A stretch of 43,071 bases of DNA from assembly GCA_024276675.1 (NCBI GenBank), contig JAJRWT010000093.1:1-43071 (forward strand), written 5' to 3'. Position numbers and translations under genes: made by a program. How positions within the stretch are numbered: position 1 is the first letter of the stretch; each line of letters begins with the position of its first letter. The notes beneath the pieces were generated by a model. That model was not told the origin of the DNA. It did not search any database and worked only from the letters and a program-made list of their open reading frames with translations. The stretch is from Myxococcota bacterium. Its GTDB lineage: Bacteria; Myxococcota_A; UBA796; JAFGLY01. Shown here one piece after another: positions 1 through 8,120 of this stretch.

Positions 1-938
1 ATCCACGCGGCCAGGCGCCGGGGCATGAGCCTTACGATATAGGCGTTGAAGGCGTTGAACCAACCCGCCACGATGCTTCGGCGGCCCTTGAACATGGCCC
101 CCAGGCCCAGGCGAGCCACTTCTTCGCTGGTCATCATCAACCAGCGCATGAGGGGGCTGGATGTGTCCTGGCCCGCCACCTCCATGAACCCGGTGGCGGT
201 GGCCCCCGGCGAGAGGACGGTCAGCGACACGCCGGAACCTTGAAGCTCGTGGGCAAGGGCTTCGCCGAAGTTGAGCACGTAGGCCTTGGAGGCCCCATAG
301 GCCGCCTAGGTGGGGGTGGGTTGGAATGCGCCGATGGATGCCACCTGCAAGATGCGACCGGAGCGCCTATTGCGCATGTCTCGGGCGAAGAGCCAGGTGA
401 GATGGGTGAGCGCCATGATGTTGAGCTGCAACATGCTCTGCTGGCGTTCCCGGCCAAGCTCGGTGAAGGAGCCATGGAGCCCGAAACCGGCGTTGTTCAC
501 CAGCACGTCGATACTTCGACCGTCGCCGGTGATCTGCCGGTGCAGCTCCGATGGAGCCTCCGGCCGGGCCAGATCACAGGGCAGCACCTCGGTCTCCACT
601 TCATGCCTGTCGCGGATTTCACGGGCCAGCTCGTCCATCTGCTCCTTCCTGCGAGCCACCAGGACAAGGTTCATGCCCCTCTGGGCCAGTTGCCTAGTTC
701 CCATCCGGAAAGTGCGGACCGAGCAGGAGCGAGACGCTTTCGAGCCAGGTGCGTCCGGGCAACCCGCCGGAATAGCAGCGCTATTTCAAGCGGTTGCCCG
801 GCGCGCCTGGCGAAGGAATGGGCCGCTCCTACGACGGGAGCAGTTTCCGGATGGGAACTGCCTAGCCACCGCGGCGCCGATTCCGCTGGAGGCGCCCGTG
901 ACGAGTGCCCACTTCCCCCTGGATTCCATCGTTGCCAT
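1..938 (-). pseudogene. Short-chain dehydrogenase/reductase, disrupted and partial
   Basis: A single frame carries an SDR of the DltE/COG0300 type. It has the dinucleotide-binding motif TGASSGIG near the N terminus, NNAGFG in the middle and the catalytic YGASK near positions 285-299. It ends off the window edge within ...MPRRLAAW. ATG at 938 is preferred because AGGAGG lies 7 nt upstream. Two lesions break it: a 168-bp insertion (element plus target duplication) after residue ~24, which carries an in-frame stop at 786-788, and an amber TAG at 306-308, three codons before the catalytic tyrosine. Removing the insertion restores ...GAAVARQLAQRGMNL... in frame, which is textbook SDR sequence. The SDR identity and both lesions are read directly; loss of function is inferred. 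It is transcribed divergently from nadE. Confidence 0.88.
698..858. mobile_element. 161-bp palindromic MITE-like insertion
   Basis: The element has terminal inverted repeats TTCCCATCCGGAAA (698-711) and TTTCCGGATGGGAA (844-857). It is flanked by the direct repeat TGCCTAG at 691-697 and 859-865, which looks like a 7-bp target duplication. The interior is also palindromic: CGGGCAAC (756-763) pairs with GTTGCCCG (793-800), and AATAGC (771-776) with GCTATT (780-785) around a 3-nt loop close to the element's centre. The whole element could therefore fold into one long imperfect hairpin. No gene is encoded, so any movement would need a transposase supplied elsewhere. No second copy was seen in the window. 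The transposase family is not identified. Confidence 0.82.
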
Positions 939-1070
939 GCCGCCGCCTCCTGGCCTCGCGCTCCATGTGGCGCGCAGGCTGAAAATGTCTATAACGCCCT
1001 TGCTTCGTCGTAGCGCGATATATGGTCCCACGCGTCCGTATCGCCGTCGCAGTGGGAGTGCGAAGAGCAA

Positions 1071-2726
1071 ATGAAAGTCCTGATGGCACAGGTATCACCG
1101 GTGGTGGGAGACCTGGCCGGCAACAGCCAACTGGTCCTGGCGGCCCTGGCCAGGGGCACCCGACTGAATGTTGACCTGGTACTCCTTCCGGAGATGGTCC
1201 TCTCCGGCTATCCTCCCAGGGATCTCCTGGAATACGGCAGCTTCGTAAGAGCATGTCGGCAGGCGGCGGAGCGCCTGGCCGCCCGCACAACCGAGAAGGG
1301 GCCGGTGCTGGTCCTGGGCCTGCCCCTTCGCGATGACAAGGGGCTGCGCAACGCCGCAATGGTGGCTCACGCCGGCAAGGTGGCGGCCCTGCGCTTCAAG
1401 TCCCTCCTGCCCACCTACGATGTCTTCGACGAGCTTCGTTACTTCGTCCCCGAGTCGGATCCCAGGCCCGTGGAGGTGGCCGGCATGAAACTGGCGGTGA
1501 CCATCTGCGAAGACATCTGGAACGACCCGGAGCTTTTCCCCCGCCAGCCCTACTCCTGGGATCCGGTGGATCGGCTCGAGGGCTGCGATGCACTCTTGAA
1601 CCTCTCGGCCTCACCTTTTCATGCCGGCTCTCCCCACCACCCCGACAAGCCCCGGCTGCGCCTGTCCCTCTGCCGCCGCAAGGCACGGAAGGCGGGCGCT
1701 CCGCTGGTCTTCGTAAACCAGGTTGGGGGGAACGACGAACTGGTCTTCGACGGAAACTCCATGGCCGTGTCGTCCGGTGGCCGCCTCCTGGCCCATTGCC
1801 CTTCCTTCGAGCCCTCCTGCCAGGTGGTGGACCTGCACGCAGCCGGGACCGTGGAACCACCCGCCACCTGCTTCGAGGAGCAGGTGGAACAGGCCCTGAC
1901 CCTGGGAATACGTGACTACGCCCGGCGCTGTGGCTTCAGCTCGGGGGTGATGGGCCTGTCCGGCGGCATCGACTCGGCGGTGGTCTGCGTGCTGGCCGCA
2001 CGGGCCCTGGGACCGGAAAACGTCCACGCCGTGGCCATGCCCGGCCCCTACTCCTCGCGGGCCTCCCTGGACGACGCCCGCCGCCTGGCGCTCAACCTGG
2101 GCACCCGCTTCCAGGTACTGTCCATCGACCCGGCATACCGGAGCTACCTGGAAGCCCTGAAGGAGCGCTTTGCCGGTACCGACTTCGGAGTCACCGAAGA
2201 AAACCTCCAGGCTCGAATCCGTGGCAACCTGCTCATGGCCATCTCCAACAAGGAAGGCCACCTGCTCCTCACCACCGGGAACAAGAGCGAGCTGGCGGTT
2301 GGCTATTGCACCCTGTACGGCGACATGGCCGGCGGACTGGGTGTAATCTCCGACATCTTCAAGACCGACGTCTACAGGCTGGCTCGCTGGTTCAACAGGA
2401 ACAAGGAACTCATCCCCTCCCGGATACTTCAACGTCCCCCCTCGGCGGAGCTGGCCCCGGACCAGACCGACGAAGCATCGCTCATGCCCTACCACGAGTT
2501 GGACGCCATTCTGCGGGCCTACCTGGAACAGCGCATGGAACCGGCAGATATCGTGAGCGCGGGGCACGACCCCCGTTCCGTGGCCCGGGCCGTGCGCCTG
2601 GTGACCCTCAACGAGTACAAGCGTTGGCAGGCGGCCCCGGGTCTCAGGGTCAGCTCCCGCGCCTTCGGTATGGGCAGGCGCTTCCCCCTTGCCCAGCGCT
2701 GGCACGAGTGGAAGAACCTGGATTGA
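1071..2726 (+). CDS. nadE: Glutamine-dependent NAD+ synthetase
   Basis: This 551-residue protein has the two-domain layout of glutamine-hydrolysing NAD+ synthetase. The N-terminal nitrilase-type amidase domain (about 1-260) shows the Glu-Lys-Cys triad: E41 in LLPEMVLSGYP, K110 in RFKSLLP and C146 in TICEDIW. The C-terminal synthetase domain (about 270-551) has the PP-loop SGGIDS at 297-302 and the conserved TTGNKSE segment. The enzyme amidates deamido-NAD+ to NAD+ using ATP and ammonia taken from glutamine in the cytoplasm. The length matches the family. The start is the first ATG with an AAGAG sequence about 7 nt upstream. It stands alone, divergent from the broken SDR gene and followed by a long intergenic region. 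Confidence 0.96.
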   Translation: MKVLMAQVSPVVGDLAGNSQLVLAALARGTRLNVDLVLLPEMVLSGYPPRDLLEYGSFVRACRQAAERLAARTTEKGPVLVLGLPLRDDKGLRNAAMVAHAGKVAALRFKSLLPTYDVFDELRYFVPESDPRPVEVAGMKLAVTICEDIWNDPELFPRQPYSWDPVDRLEGCDALLNLSASPFHAGSPHHPDKPRLRLSLCRRKARKAGAPLVFVNQVGGNDELVFDGNSMAVSSGGRLLAHCPSFEPSCQVVDLHAAGTVEPPATCFEEQVEQALTLGIRDYARRCGFSSGVMGLSGGIDSAVVCVLAARALGPENVHAVAMPGPYSSRASLDDARRLALNLGTRFQVLSIDPAYRSYLEALKERFAGTDFGVTEENLQARIRGNLLMAISNKEGHLLLTTGNKSELAVGYCTLYGDMAGGLGVISDIFKTDVYRLARWFNRNKELIPSRILQRPPSAELAPDQTDEASLMPYHELDAILRAYLEQRMEPADIVSAGHDPRSVARAVRLVTLNEYKRWQAAPGLRVSSRAFGMGRRFPLAQRWHEWKNLD

Positions 2727-2987
2727 TGCCTGTCCACCGTGAAACATGGGCCTCTCCGGTGCTCGCGCCGGGAACTCTGGCCGCAGACACCGGGAGCCGG
2801 GATCCTGGTGTCACGGCCAGCAAGTACTCGTAATTCCAGGCCATGCGCAACAAGGAGCCCGTGAATCCCACGACCATGGCACCAATGTCACGGTTTGCGA
2901 CAAAATGGAGATATCCGCTGAAATGGGGCGAAACATGCACAACTTGCGCAACTCGCATCCCACCCCGGGCAGATCTTGATCCAATTC

Positions 2988-3005
2988 CATGACATGAATG
3001 TCATG
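2988..3005. promoter_or_regulatory. Perfect palindrome, possible enhancer-binding site
   Basis: CATGACAT and ATGTCATG form a perfect 8-bp inverted repeat around a 2-bp spacer. It lies about 85 bp upstream of the -24 element and about 120 bp upstream of the predicted transcription start. That is the usual distance for the site bound by a sigma-54 activator. The binding protein is unknown. Confidence 0.45.
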
Positions 3006-3089
3006 CTTTGCAGCGTCAAGAGCATCATCACGATGTGGCGTGAAGTATTTTCTCTTGTATTTTCCGTGACTTAGCTATCCTACCTCTCG

Positions 3090-3106
3090 TTGGCACGGAG
3101 TCTGCA
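3090..3106 (+). promoter_or_regulatory. Sigma-54 (RpoN) -24/-12 promoter
   Basis: TTGGCACGGAGTCTGCA matches the consensus TTGGCACN5TTGCW at every fixed position except one (C for T just before TGC). The invariant GG (3092-3093) and GC (3104-3105) are separated by exactly 10 bp, the strict spacing sigma-54 needs. Transcription would start near 3117, leaving a leader of about 180 nt before the gene at 3300. Confidence 0.62.
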
Positions 3107-3175
3107 ATAGCGGGTACCGGAGATGCAAGAGGTGACGCCAGGGAACCAGGGGAAGCCCCCGAATACCCTCGCAGG

Positions 3176-3207
3176 GACGCCCGGCCGCAGAATATGCGCC
3201 GGGCGTC
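3176..3207 (+). other. Stem-loop in predicted leader
   Basis: GACGCCCGGC (3176-3185) pairs perfectly with GCCGGGCGTC (3198-3207), and the loop can add GCA/TGC pairing. No run of T follows, so it does not look like an intrinsic terminator. It would lie in the 5' leader made from the sigma-54 promoter. Confidence 0.45.
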
Positions 3208-3299
3208 GATGCTCAGAGGGGCCAGGTAGAAAAAACCGGGTTGAAAAAACACCGGGGCTTTCGTACCAGGTATGGGCCATCATGCGATAGTATGCGTCC

Positions 3300-5483
3300 A
3301 TGTCTAGCATCGAACGAATTGTCGGTGGCATCGTGCCCCGTGTATCCACGGATCCTCTCCACCTGCTGGCGGCGGGGCGGGACCTGTGGTCCAGGACCAC
3401 CCTGCGCCTGGCAAACGGGCTCCTGCCGCAGACTCCCGCGGCCATCTGCTGGCCTGAAACCCACCAGCAGCTAGTGGAGCTGCTGGACTGGGCATCGGCC
3501 GCGGGGGTACCCATCGTGCCCTACGGAGCCGGCAGCGGCGTGTGCGGCGGCTCGGGCGGGCGCGAAGACAGCCTCGTGGTGGACACCAAGCGAATGCGCG
3601 GCATCACAAGGGTGGACAGGGAGCACATGCTCGTCCACGTGGAGCCGGGAATGCTGGGGCAGGAATTGGAGGACCGCCTGGAGCGGCTGGGTCTGGCAAC
3701 ACGCCACAGTCCCTCTTCCATCTGGTGTTCATCGGTGGGAGGATGGGCCGCGGCCAGGTCCGCCGGGCAGTTTTCCAGCCTGTACGGCAAGTTCGAAGAC
3801 ATGGTCGTGGCCATGAAAGTGGCCACGCCCACCGGAACCCTGCTGACGGGAATGCACTCCCCCCCCGGCCAGGAAGACCTGGGCCCAGTGATCCAGGGCA
3901 GCGAGGGGACCCTGGGGCTCATCACGGAGCTGTGTATTCGCGTGGTGCCGGTCCCGGAACATCGCTGGCTGCGCGCATATGCTTTCCCAGACCTTTCCAG
4001 CGCCCTGGAGGCCATGAGGGCCATCATGCAGGCGGATCTGTGGCCCGCGGTCATGCGCCTCTACGATCCCGTGGACACCCTGATAGGTGGCAAGCTGGGC
4101 AGCTCGGGTGGCAAGTCCTCCGGCAAGGGTCACGGTCATCGCGCCTTCCTCAGGATCCTGCAATCCCTGGACAACCTGGATGCCTTTCGGTCCCGGGAAT
4201 TGAACCTTGCCTTCGCGCTCCCCCGGCTCCTGAACCGCCTCGCCGCCGGCCTGGGGGGCAGGGTTCTGCTGATTCTGGGCTGGGAGGGCGATCCCCAGAT
4301 AGTGCCATGCCAGGTCCAGGCCGCCATGGGCTTTCTCCAGGGGGCCCAGGATCTGGGAGCCGCGCCCGCCCATGCGTGGTACCAGCATCGCCACGATGTC
4401 TCCTACAAGCTGGCCCCGATCTTTTCGCGGGGGGGCTTTGCCGACACCATGGAAGTGGCCTCCACCTGGACGCGCCTCGAACCCATGTACCGCATGGTCC
4501 GCGACGCGCTGGCCCGCAACGTGGTGGTGATGTCCCACTTCAGCCACGCCTACCCCGAGGGCTGCTCCATATATTTCACCTTCGCGGGCACTGGCGACAT
4601 CCACAGGTACGACCGCACCTGGGAAGAAGCCCTCCGGGCGGTTCGCCTCGCCGGAGGAACGGTCACTCATCACCACGGGGTCGGGCTGCTGAAGGCCAGG
4701 GCCGCCACCCGGGAGTTGGGCCATGCCCTTCGAGTCTACCGCAGGCGAAAGCAAAGCCTGGACCCAGGTGGAATAATGAACCCCGGGCGCCTGTTCGTAG
4801 CGGCTTCCCCGGCCGACGACGGCCCGCTCCCTCCATCCTCGAAGGGGCCCGTGTTCCACCTGGACTCCAAAAGCCTGCTGGCTACGGTCGACCCGGTGGC
4901 ATCGCCGTCTGCCCTCCGGGAAGCCCTGGCCAGGGAAGGCTACACCTTCCGCATCCCTCCCGACCGTCCCCTGAAGGACTGGCTGTTGGCCTGGAACCTG
5001 CTGGCCTTCGACAGGCACGAGGTGCCCATGTTCGGTCTGCAGGCGCGTTTCAAGGACGGATGTTCCGCCAGGATCGGAATGGCGCCCCGCTCCGCGGCCG
5101 GCCCGGATCTGCGCTGGGGCCTTCTGCGCGAGGCAGAACCCGAAGCCGTGGAGATCCCCGTCATCCCTCTGTCGGCCCCCCGTTGCCTTGCCTCCATGGC
5201 CACTCCCGAACCCTGGCAGGAAGCCAGAAAGCTCCTCCGGCGAGGCCTGCGTCCCCTGTCCTGCAAAGGCTCATCCTCCCCCCGGGGCGGGCAGGACCGA
5301 CTGAGCCTCCTGCTGCTGGGACCAGCCGGCGATTCCCTGGTGGAGGCTCTGGGGCTGTCTCCAACTCCGGCATCTTCCGCGAAAGACCCCTCCCCGCCCA
5401 GAAACCCGGCCATGCACGCCTCCGAGGATACCATCCGTGGGGCCACCGCACACCATCTCCTGGGAGAGCCGGAAGATGCCTGA
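3300..5483 (+). CDS. FAD-linked oxidase, AGPS/GlcD family, with C-terminal extension
   Basis: A 727-residue flavoprotein. Residues about 45-250 form a VAO-type FAD-binding domain: PYGAGSG at 74-80, and SSVGGWAAARSAGQFSSLYG near 144-163, as in alkylglycerone-phosphate synthase. The C-terminal FAD-oxidase cap follows, with YPEGCSIYFTF, the active-site THHHGVG near 455-461 and LDPGGIMNPGRLF near 488-500. The last ~220 residues are extra. They resemble a degenerate second FAD-oxidase half (FGLQARFKDGCSARIGMAP, compare GlcE), which is inference. The next gene encodes an Fe-S protein and overlaps it by 8 bp, so the pair resembles a glycolate/lactate dehydrogenase (GlcD-E-F) more than an ether-lipid enzyme. 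The substrate is unknown. No clear ribosome site precedes the ATG. Confidence 0.82.
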   Translation: MSSIERIVGGIVPRVSTDPLHLLAAGRDLWSRTTLRLANGLLPQTPAAICWPETHQQLVELLDWASAAGVPIVPYGAGSGVCGGSGGREDSLVVDTKRMRGITRVDREHMLVHVEPGMLGQELEDRLERLGLATRHSPSSIWCSSVGGWAAARSAGQFSSLYGKFEDMVVAMKVATPTGTLLTGMHSPPGQEDLGPVIQGSEGTLGLITELCIRVVPVPEHRWLRAYAFPDLSSALEAMRAIMQADLWPAVMRLYDPVDTLIGGKLGSSGGKSSGKGHGHRAFLRILQSLDNLDAFRSRELNLAFALPRLLNRLAAGLGGRVLLILGWEGDPQIVPCQVQAAMGFLQGAQDLGAAPAHAWYQHRHDVSYKLAPIFSRGGFADTMEVASTWTRLEPMYRMVRDALARNVVVMSHFSHAYPEGCSIYFTFAGTGDIHRYDRTWEEALRAVRLAGGTVTHHHGVGLLKARAATRELGHALRVYRRRKQSLDPGGIMNPGRLFVAASPADDGPLPPSSKGPVFHLDSKSLLATVDPVASPSALREALAREGYTFRIPPDRPLKDWLLAWNLLAFDRHEVPMFGLQARFKDGCSARIGMAPRSAAGPDLRWGLLREAEPEAVEIPVIPLSAPRCLASMATPEPWQEARKLLRRGLRPLSCKGSSSPRGGQDRLSLLLLGPAGDSLVEALGLSPTPASSAKDPSPPRNPAMHASEDTIRGATAHHLLGEPEDA

Positions 5484-6384
5484 CCCCTACCAGACATGTA
5501 CCTTCTGCCCTCGCCTGTGTCGGCACGTCTGTCCCGTGGCGTTGGCCACCGGCCTGGAAGCCGCCACCCCCAGCGCCATGATGGGCGCGGTCTACCTGGC
5601 CCGAAGGGGCCTGCTGGACCCATCCCTGGCAGGACGCGCCGCAGCCATGTGTACTGCCTGCGGGGCATGTTCGCGCCATTGCAAGGAACAGGTTCCCGTG
5701 GGCGACCTGCTCTCCCAGGCCCGCTCCCGCTACCTGCCGCCCCGCTCACCGGAAGCTCTGGCACCGGTGGAAGGGGACGCCCCGCGGGTGGCGGTGGAAT
5801 GCGACACCCGCTCCTGGGCGGGGGCTCTGGCCCGAAAACTCCGCGAGCCTGTGGCGAGACTTCATACTTCCGACCACCTGGGCGCCTCCTGCATGGATCA
5901 CCCCCAGACCGCCGAACCACAGATCTCTTCCCTCGCTCGTCTACTGGATGGGCGCATCGCCATCACCTCCTGCTCCGCCTGTGCCGGGGTGCTCAGAAGA
6001 GCCAACCTGCAGTACGTGTGGCTTCACAGTCTCCCGGGCATCCACGTACCGACTCCGGTCCTGGATTCGCCCACGATGAAACTCTCACCTGCCCCGGACC
6101 TGCTCCCCGGCACCCTGCCCTGCTGTGGGCAGGGGGGGATCCTGGCACGGAGCTTTCCCCAACTGGCGAAAGACCTGGCCCGAGAATGCGCCTCACGCCT
6201 GCCTGCCACGGCGGTCCCCACCTTCGATTCGCTCTTCCGCGTGGCACTGACCCCCTACGACGTGGATATCTACGATCCCATCGACATCCTGCTGGGTGAA
6301 GCTCCCGCGGCTTCGCTCCATGAAGGAACGAGCAAAGGGGGCGAAGCACCGCAGAAAAGGACTCCTCTCCACGGGGCACCATGA
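5476..6384 (+). CDS. Fe-S oxidoreductase subunit (GlcF/GlpC-like)
   Basis: A 302-residue protein with two 4Fe-4S motifs near its N terminus: CTFCPRLCRHVCP and CTACGACSRHCKEQVP. A short cysteine-bearing domain follows, with CSACAGVL and PCCGQGG, similar to the CCG domains of heterodisulfide-reductase-like electron carriers. It probably passes electrons from the flavoprotein encoded just upstream to a quinone or other acceptor. ATG at 5476 is chosen because it starts exactly at the first cluster motif and overlaps the upstream stop by 8 bp, which suggests translational coupling. An in-frame ATG at 5437 is less likely. It is shorter than typical GlcF, and only parts of the CCG domain are recognisable. 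Confidence 0.8.
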   Translation: MPDPYQTCTFCPRLCRHVCPVALATGLEAATPSAMMGAVYLARRGLLDPSLAGRAAAMCTACGACSRHCKEQVPVGDLLSQARSRYLPPRSPEALAPVEGDAPRVAVECDTRSWAGALARKLREPVARLHTSDHLGASCMDHPQTAEPQISSLARLLDGRIAITSCSACAGVLRRANLQYVWLHSLPGIHVPTPVLDSPTMKLSPAPDLLPGTLPCCGQGGILARSFPQLAKDLARECASRLPATAVPTFDSLFRVALTPYDVDIYDPIDILLGEAPAASLHEGTSKGGEAPQKRTPLHGAP

Positions 6385-6772
6385 ACTGCAATCCAGCCGA
6401 TGTTCAGCTCGGTGAATCCAGGTATTTCAACCCGGATCTTCCACATGGTAATGCCTCCCGGTGGGCACAGAGATGGGGCCAATCCGTATCCAGCGGAATA
6501 TTCCTGCGAAAAAACCACATTTTCCTGTGGCGCCAAAGGGGCATTTCTGCTATTTCACGATTCCAGGTTCTTGATAGCGTAAATAGTAAAAGGCTAGAGG
6601 CGATGTCACGTTTGCGATAATGCACCTGGGGCACATCCCGTCAACCAGGCGCCCGCCCCCCCTGGCCTACCACCAATTACCCAGATGGGCCAACAGCCCG
6701 ATCCGTGCCCTGAAAATCTGCTCTCGGCGGAGCAAAGTCCGATTTCGCACACATCCACGAAGGAGGTATTCC
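6385..6772. other. 388-bp intergenic region upstream of the HU gene
   Basis: No gene is seen. The segment at about 6500-6620 is AT-richer than its surroundings and probably contains the promoter of the HU gene. One possible match is TTGATA near 6570 with poor -10 candidates, so no promoter is called. Confidence 0.5.
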
Positions 6773-7060
6773 ATGAACAAGGCTCAACTCACCGAACAGC
6801 TCGCAGACCGTTGCTCCATTCCCAAGGTTCGTGCCGCTACGTATATCAACACCCTGGTGGACATCATCACCGAAGCCCTTGTAGACGGGGAACAGAAGGT
6901 CACCATCTCCGATTTTGGAACGTGGACCATTTCGCAGCGTCGTGAGTTCACGGGCCACAACCCAAAGACCCGCAGCCAGATCCGCGTTCCTGCAAGGCGA
7001 ATCCCGGTTTTCCGCGCTGGCAAGGGTCTGCAGGAAGCCCTCAACAAGGACCTCACCTGA
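6773..7060 (+). CDS. HU-family DNA-binding protein
   Basis: A 95-residue histone-like protein with the HU/IHF fold. It has an N-terminal helical pair (MNKAQLTEQLADRC...), the conserved core VTISDFGTWTISQR, then the arm FTGHNPKTRSQIRVPARRIPVFRAGKGLQEAL. It bends DNA as a dimer and helps organise the nucleoid. The start at 6773 has a near-perfect AAGGAGGT site 7 nt upstream; the longer in-frame extension to 6620 is rejected for lack of a site and of family similarity. It is monocistronic, ending in a strong terminator. The sequence alone does not say whether it is HU or IHF. Confidence 0.95.
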   Translation: MNKAQLTEQLADRCSIPKVRAATYINTLVDIITEALVDGEQKVTISDFGTWTISQRREFTGHNPKTRSQIRVPARRIPVFRAGKGLQEALNKDLT

Positions 7061-7152
7061 TCCACCCGGTCCTGGCTCGTGTGGGGCCGCCAGTCCTGCA
7101 CCCTTCCCGGGGCAAATCGCAACATCATCGCGTCTGAAGCGACGCAAAGCAT

Positions 7153-7187
7153 GGCGCAAGCGACAAATGCCGCTTGCGCCTTTTTTT
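7153..7187 (+). terminator. Intrinsic terminator of the HU gene
   Basis: GGCGCAAGCG (7153-7162) pairs perfectly with CGCTTGCGCC (7171-7180) around an 8-nt loop and is followed directly by seven T residues. It lies about 95 bp downstream of the HU stop codon. Confidence 0.93.
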
Positions 7188-7257
7188 GTCTTCCCACTGG
7201 TGCTATAGTCTTGTCTCTCTTTTCTGTGTCCTTCTCGTAATGAAACGGGGTCAAGAG

Positions 7258-7989
7258 ATGAACCTGCGAATCCACCTCCGCAACGGCCTTGTAGTGTCCT
7301 CCGGCTCCCTCCTGCTGGCCTGCAGCCCCGGCTATCTCTACGAGTTCTCCGGAGCCTACGGCGTCTCCTTCGAAGCTGATTCCGATTGCATCGAGATCGA
7401 CGTGAGCACCGTGGAACTCACGCTCCCCTTCACCTTCGACGCCTATATCCGCACCGACGAACTGATCGGAGTCGACTACCCCATCGCAGTGTGGCCAGGA
7501 TCCTTCGCCCTCCGGCAGAAGAGCGATGGCAGCATGTGGGTGGGGCTCACATCCGACACGGAAGGCTCTGCCCTCTGGGTTCCCACCACCATCATGGACG
7601 GAGCCTACCACCACGTTGCCATAAGCCAAGACTCCGAAGGCATCGGCCGCCTGTTCATAGACGGAACCCTCAAGGCCGAGGAAGAAATCGACCTGCTGGG
7701 TGAGCCCGGCATGCTGTTCTACCTGGGCTGCTGGCCTGGGCAGAGCACCTTCTCCGGTTCCATCGGCGAGGTCAACCTGTCGGGCTCGGTTCTCTACAGC
7801 GAGTCCTTCACGCCGTCGTGGCTGGAATACGCCGCCACAGACCGCACCATCGCCCTGTGGCACCTCAACGAAGGCATAGACACATGGGTTTTCGACGAAA
7901 TCGGCAACGCCAAGGGCGCCCTCCAGGGTGACGCCCAATGGGTGGACTTCCCCATGACCGGCTCTCGCCCCCAGGCCCAACAGGAATAG
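7258..7989 (+). CDS. LamG/concanavalin A-like lipoprotein
   Basis: A 243-residue predicted lipoprotein. The signal peptide ends in lipobox LLLAC (Cys about residue 22). The rest reads as one LamG-type beta-sandwich: DGAYHHVAISQDSEGIGRLFIDG is the typical LamG strand pattern, followed by FYLGCWPGQSTFSGSIGEV. Such domains usually bind glycans or proteins at the cell surface; the ligand is unknown. The ATG at 7258 is chosen because it gives a proper signal peptide and the longer frame starts inside the HU terminator. TATAGT at 7203 may be the -10 of its own promoter. The only other LamG-like domain in the window is in the phosphoesterase at 33781. Confidence 0.72.
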   Translation: MNLRIHLRNGLVVSSGSLLLACSPGYLYEFSGAYGVSFEADSDCIEIDVSTVELTLPFTFDAYIRTDELIGVDYPIAVWPGSFALRQKSDGSMWVGLTSDTEGSALWVPTTIMDGAYHHVAISQDSEGIGRLFIDGTLKAEEEIDLLGEPGMLFYLGCWPGQSTFSGSIGEVNLSGSVLYSESFTPSWLEYAATDRTIALWHLNEGIDTWVFDEIGNAKGALQGDAQWVDFPMTGSRPQAQQE

Positions 7990-8120
7990 TCCCACCACCT
8001 GCAAGCGGCACGAACCCCTGCAAAAAGCAGTCCCCTCCTGTTCATGACATTGCCCCGCGCAGCAGCGACTGGCGCCCCTCGCCGCGGCATGAGCCTCCCC
8101 GACGGCTCCCGGCTGCTGCC

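Larger units (their letters stand above)
2727..3299. other. 573-bp intergenic region with sigma-54 type promoter
   Basis: No convincing gene is present on either strand. The stretch is less GC-rich than its surroundings and holds an 18-bp palindrome (2988-3005), a sigma-54 type -24/-12 element (3090-3106) and a strong stem-loop (3176-3207), all apparently serving the gene that starts at 3300. A minus-strand reading frame around 2650-2958 is open but has no recognisable features. Confidence 0.6.

Noticed and set aside
6515..6535. Minus-strand terminator (CCACA/TGTGG with T run)
   Set aside because: The stem is only 5 bp and no minus-strand gene lies upstream to be terminated.
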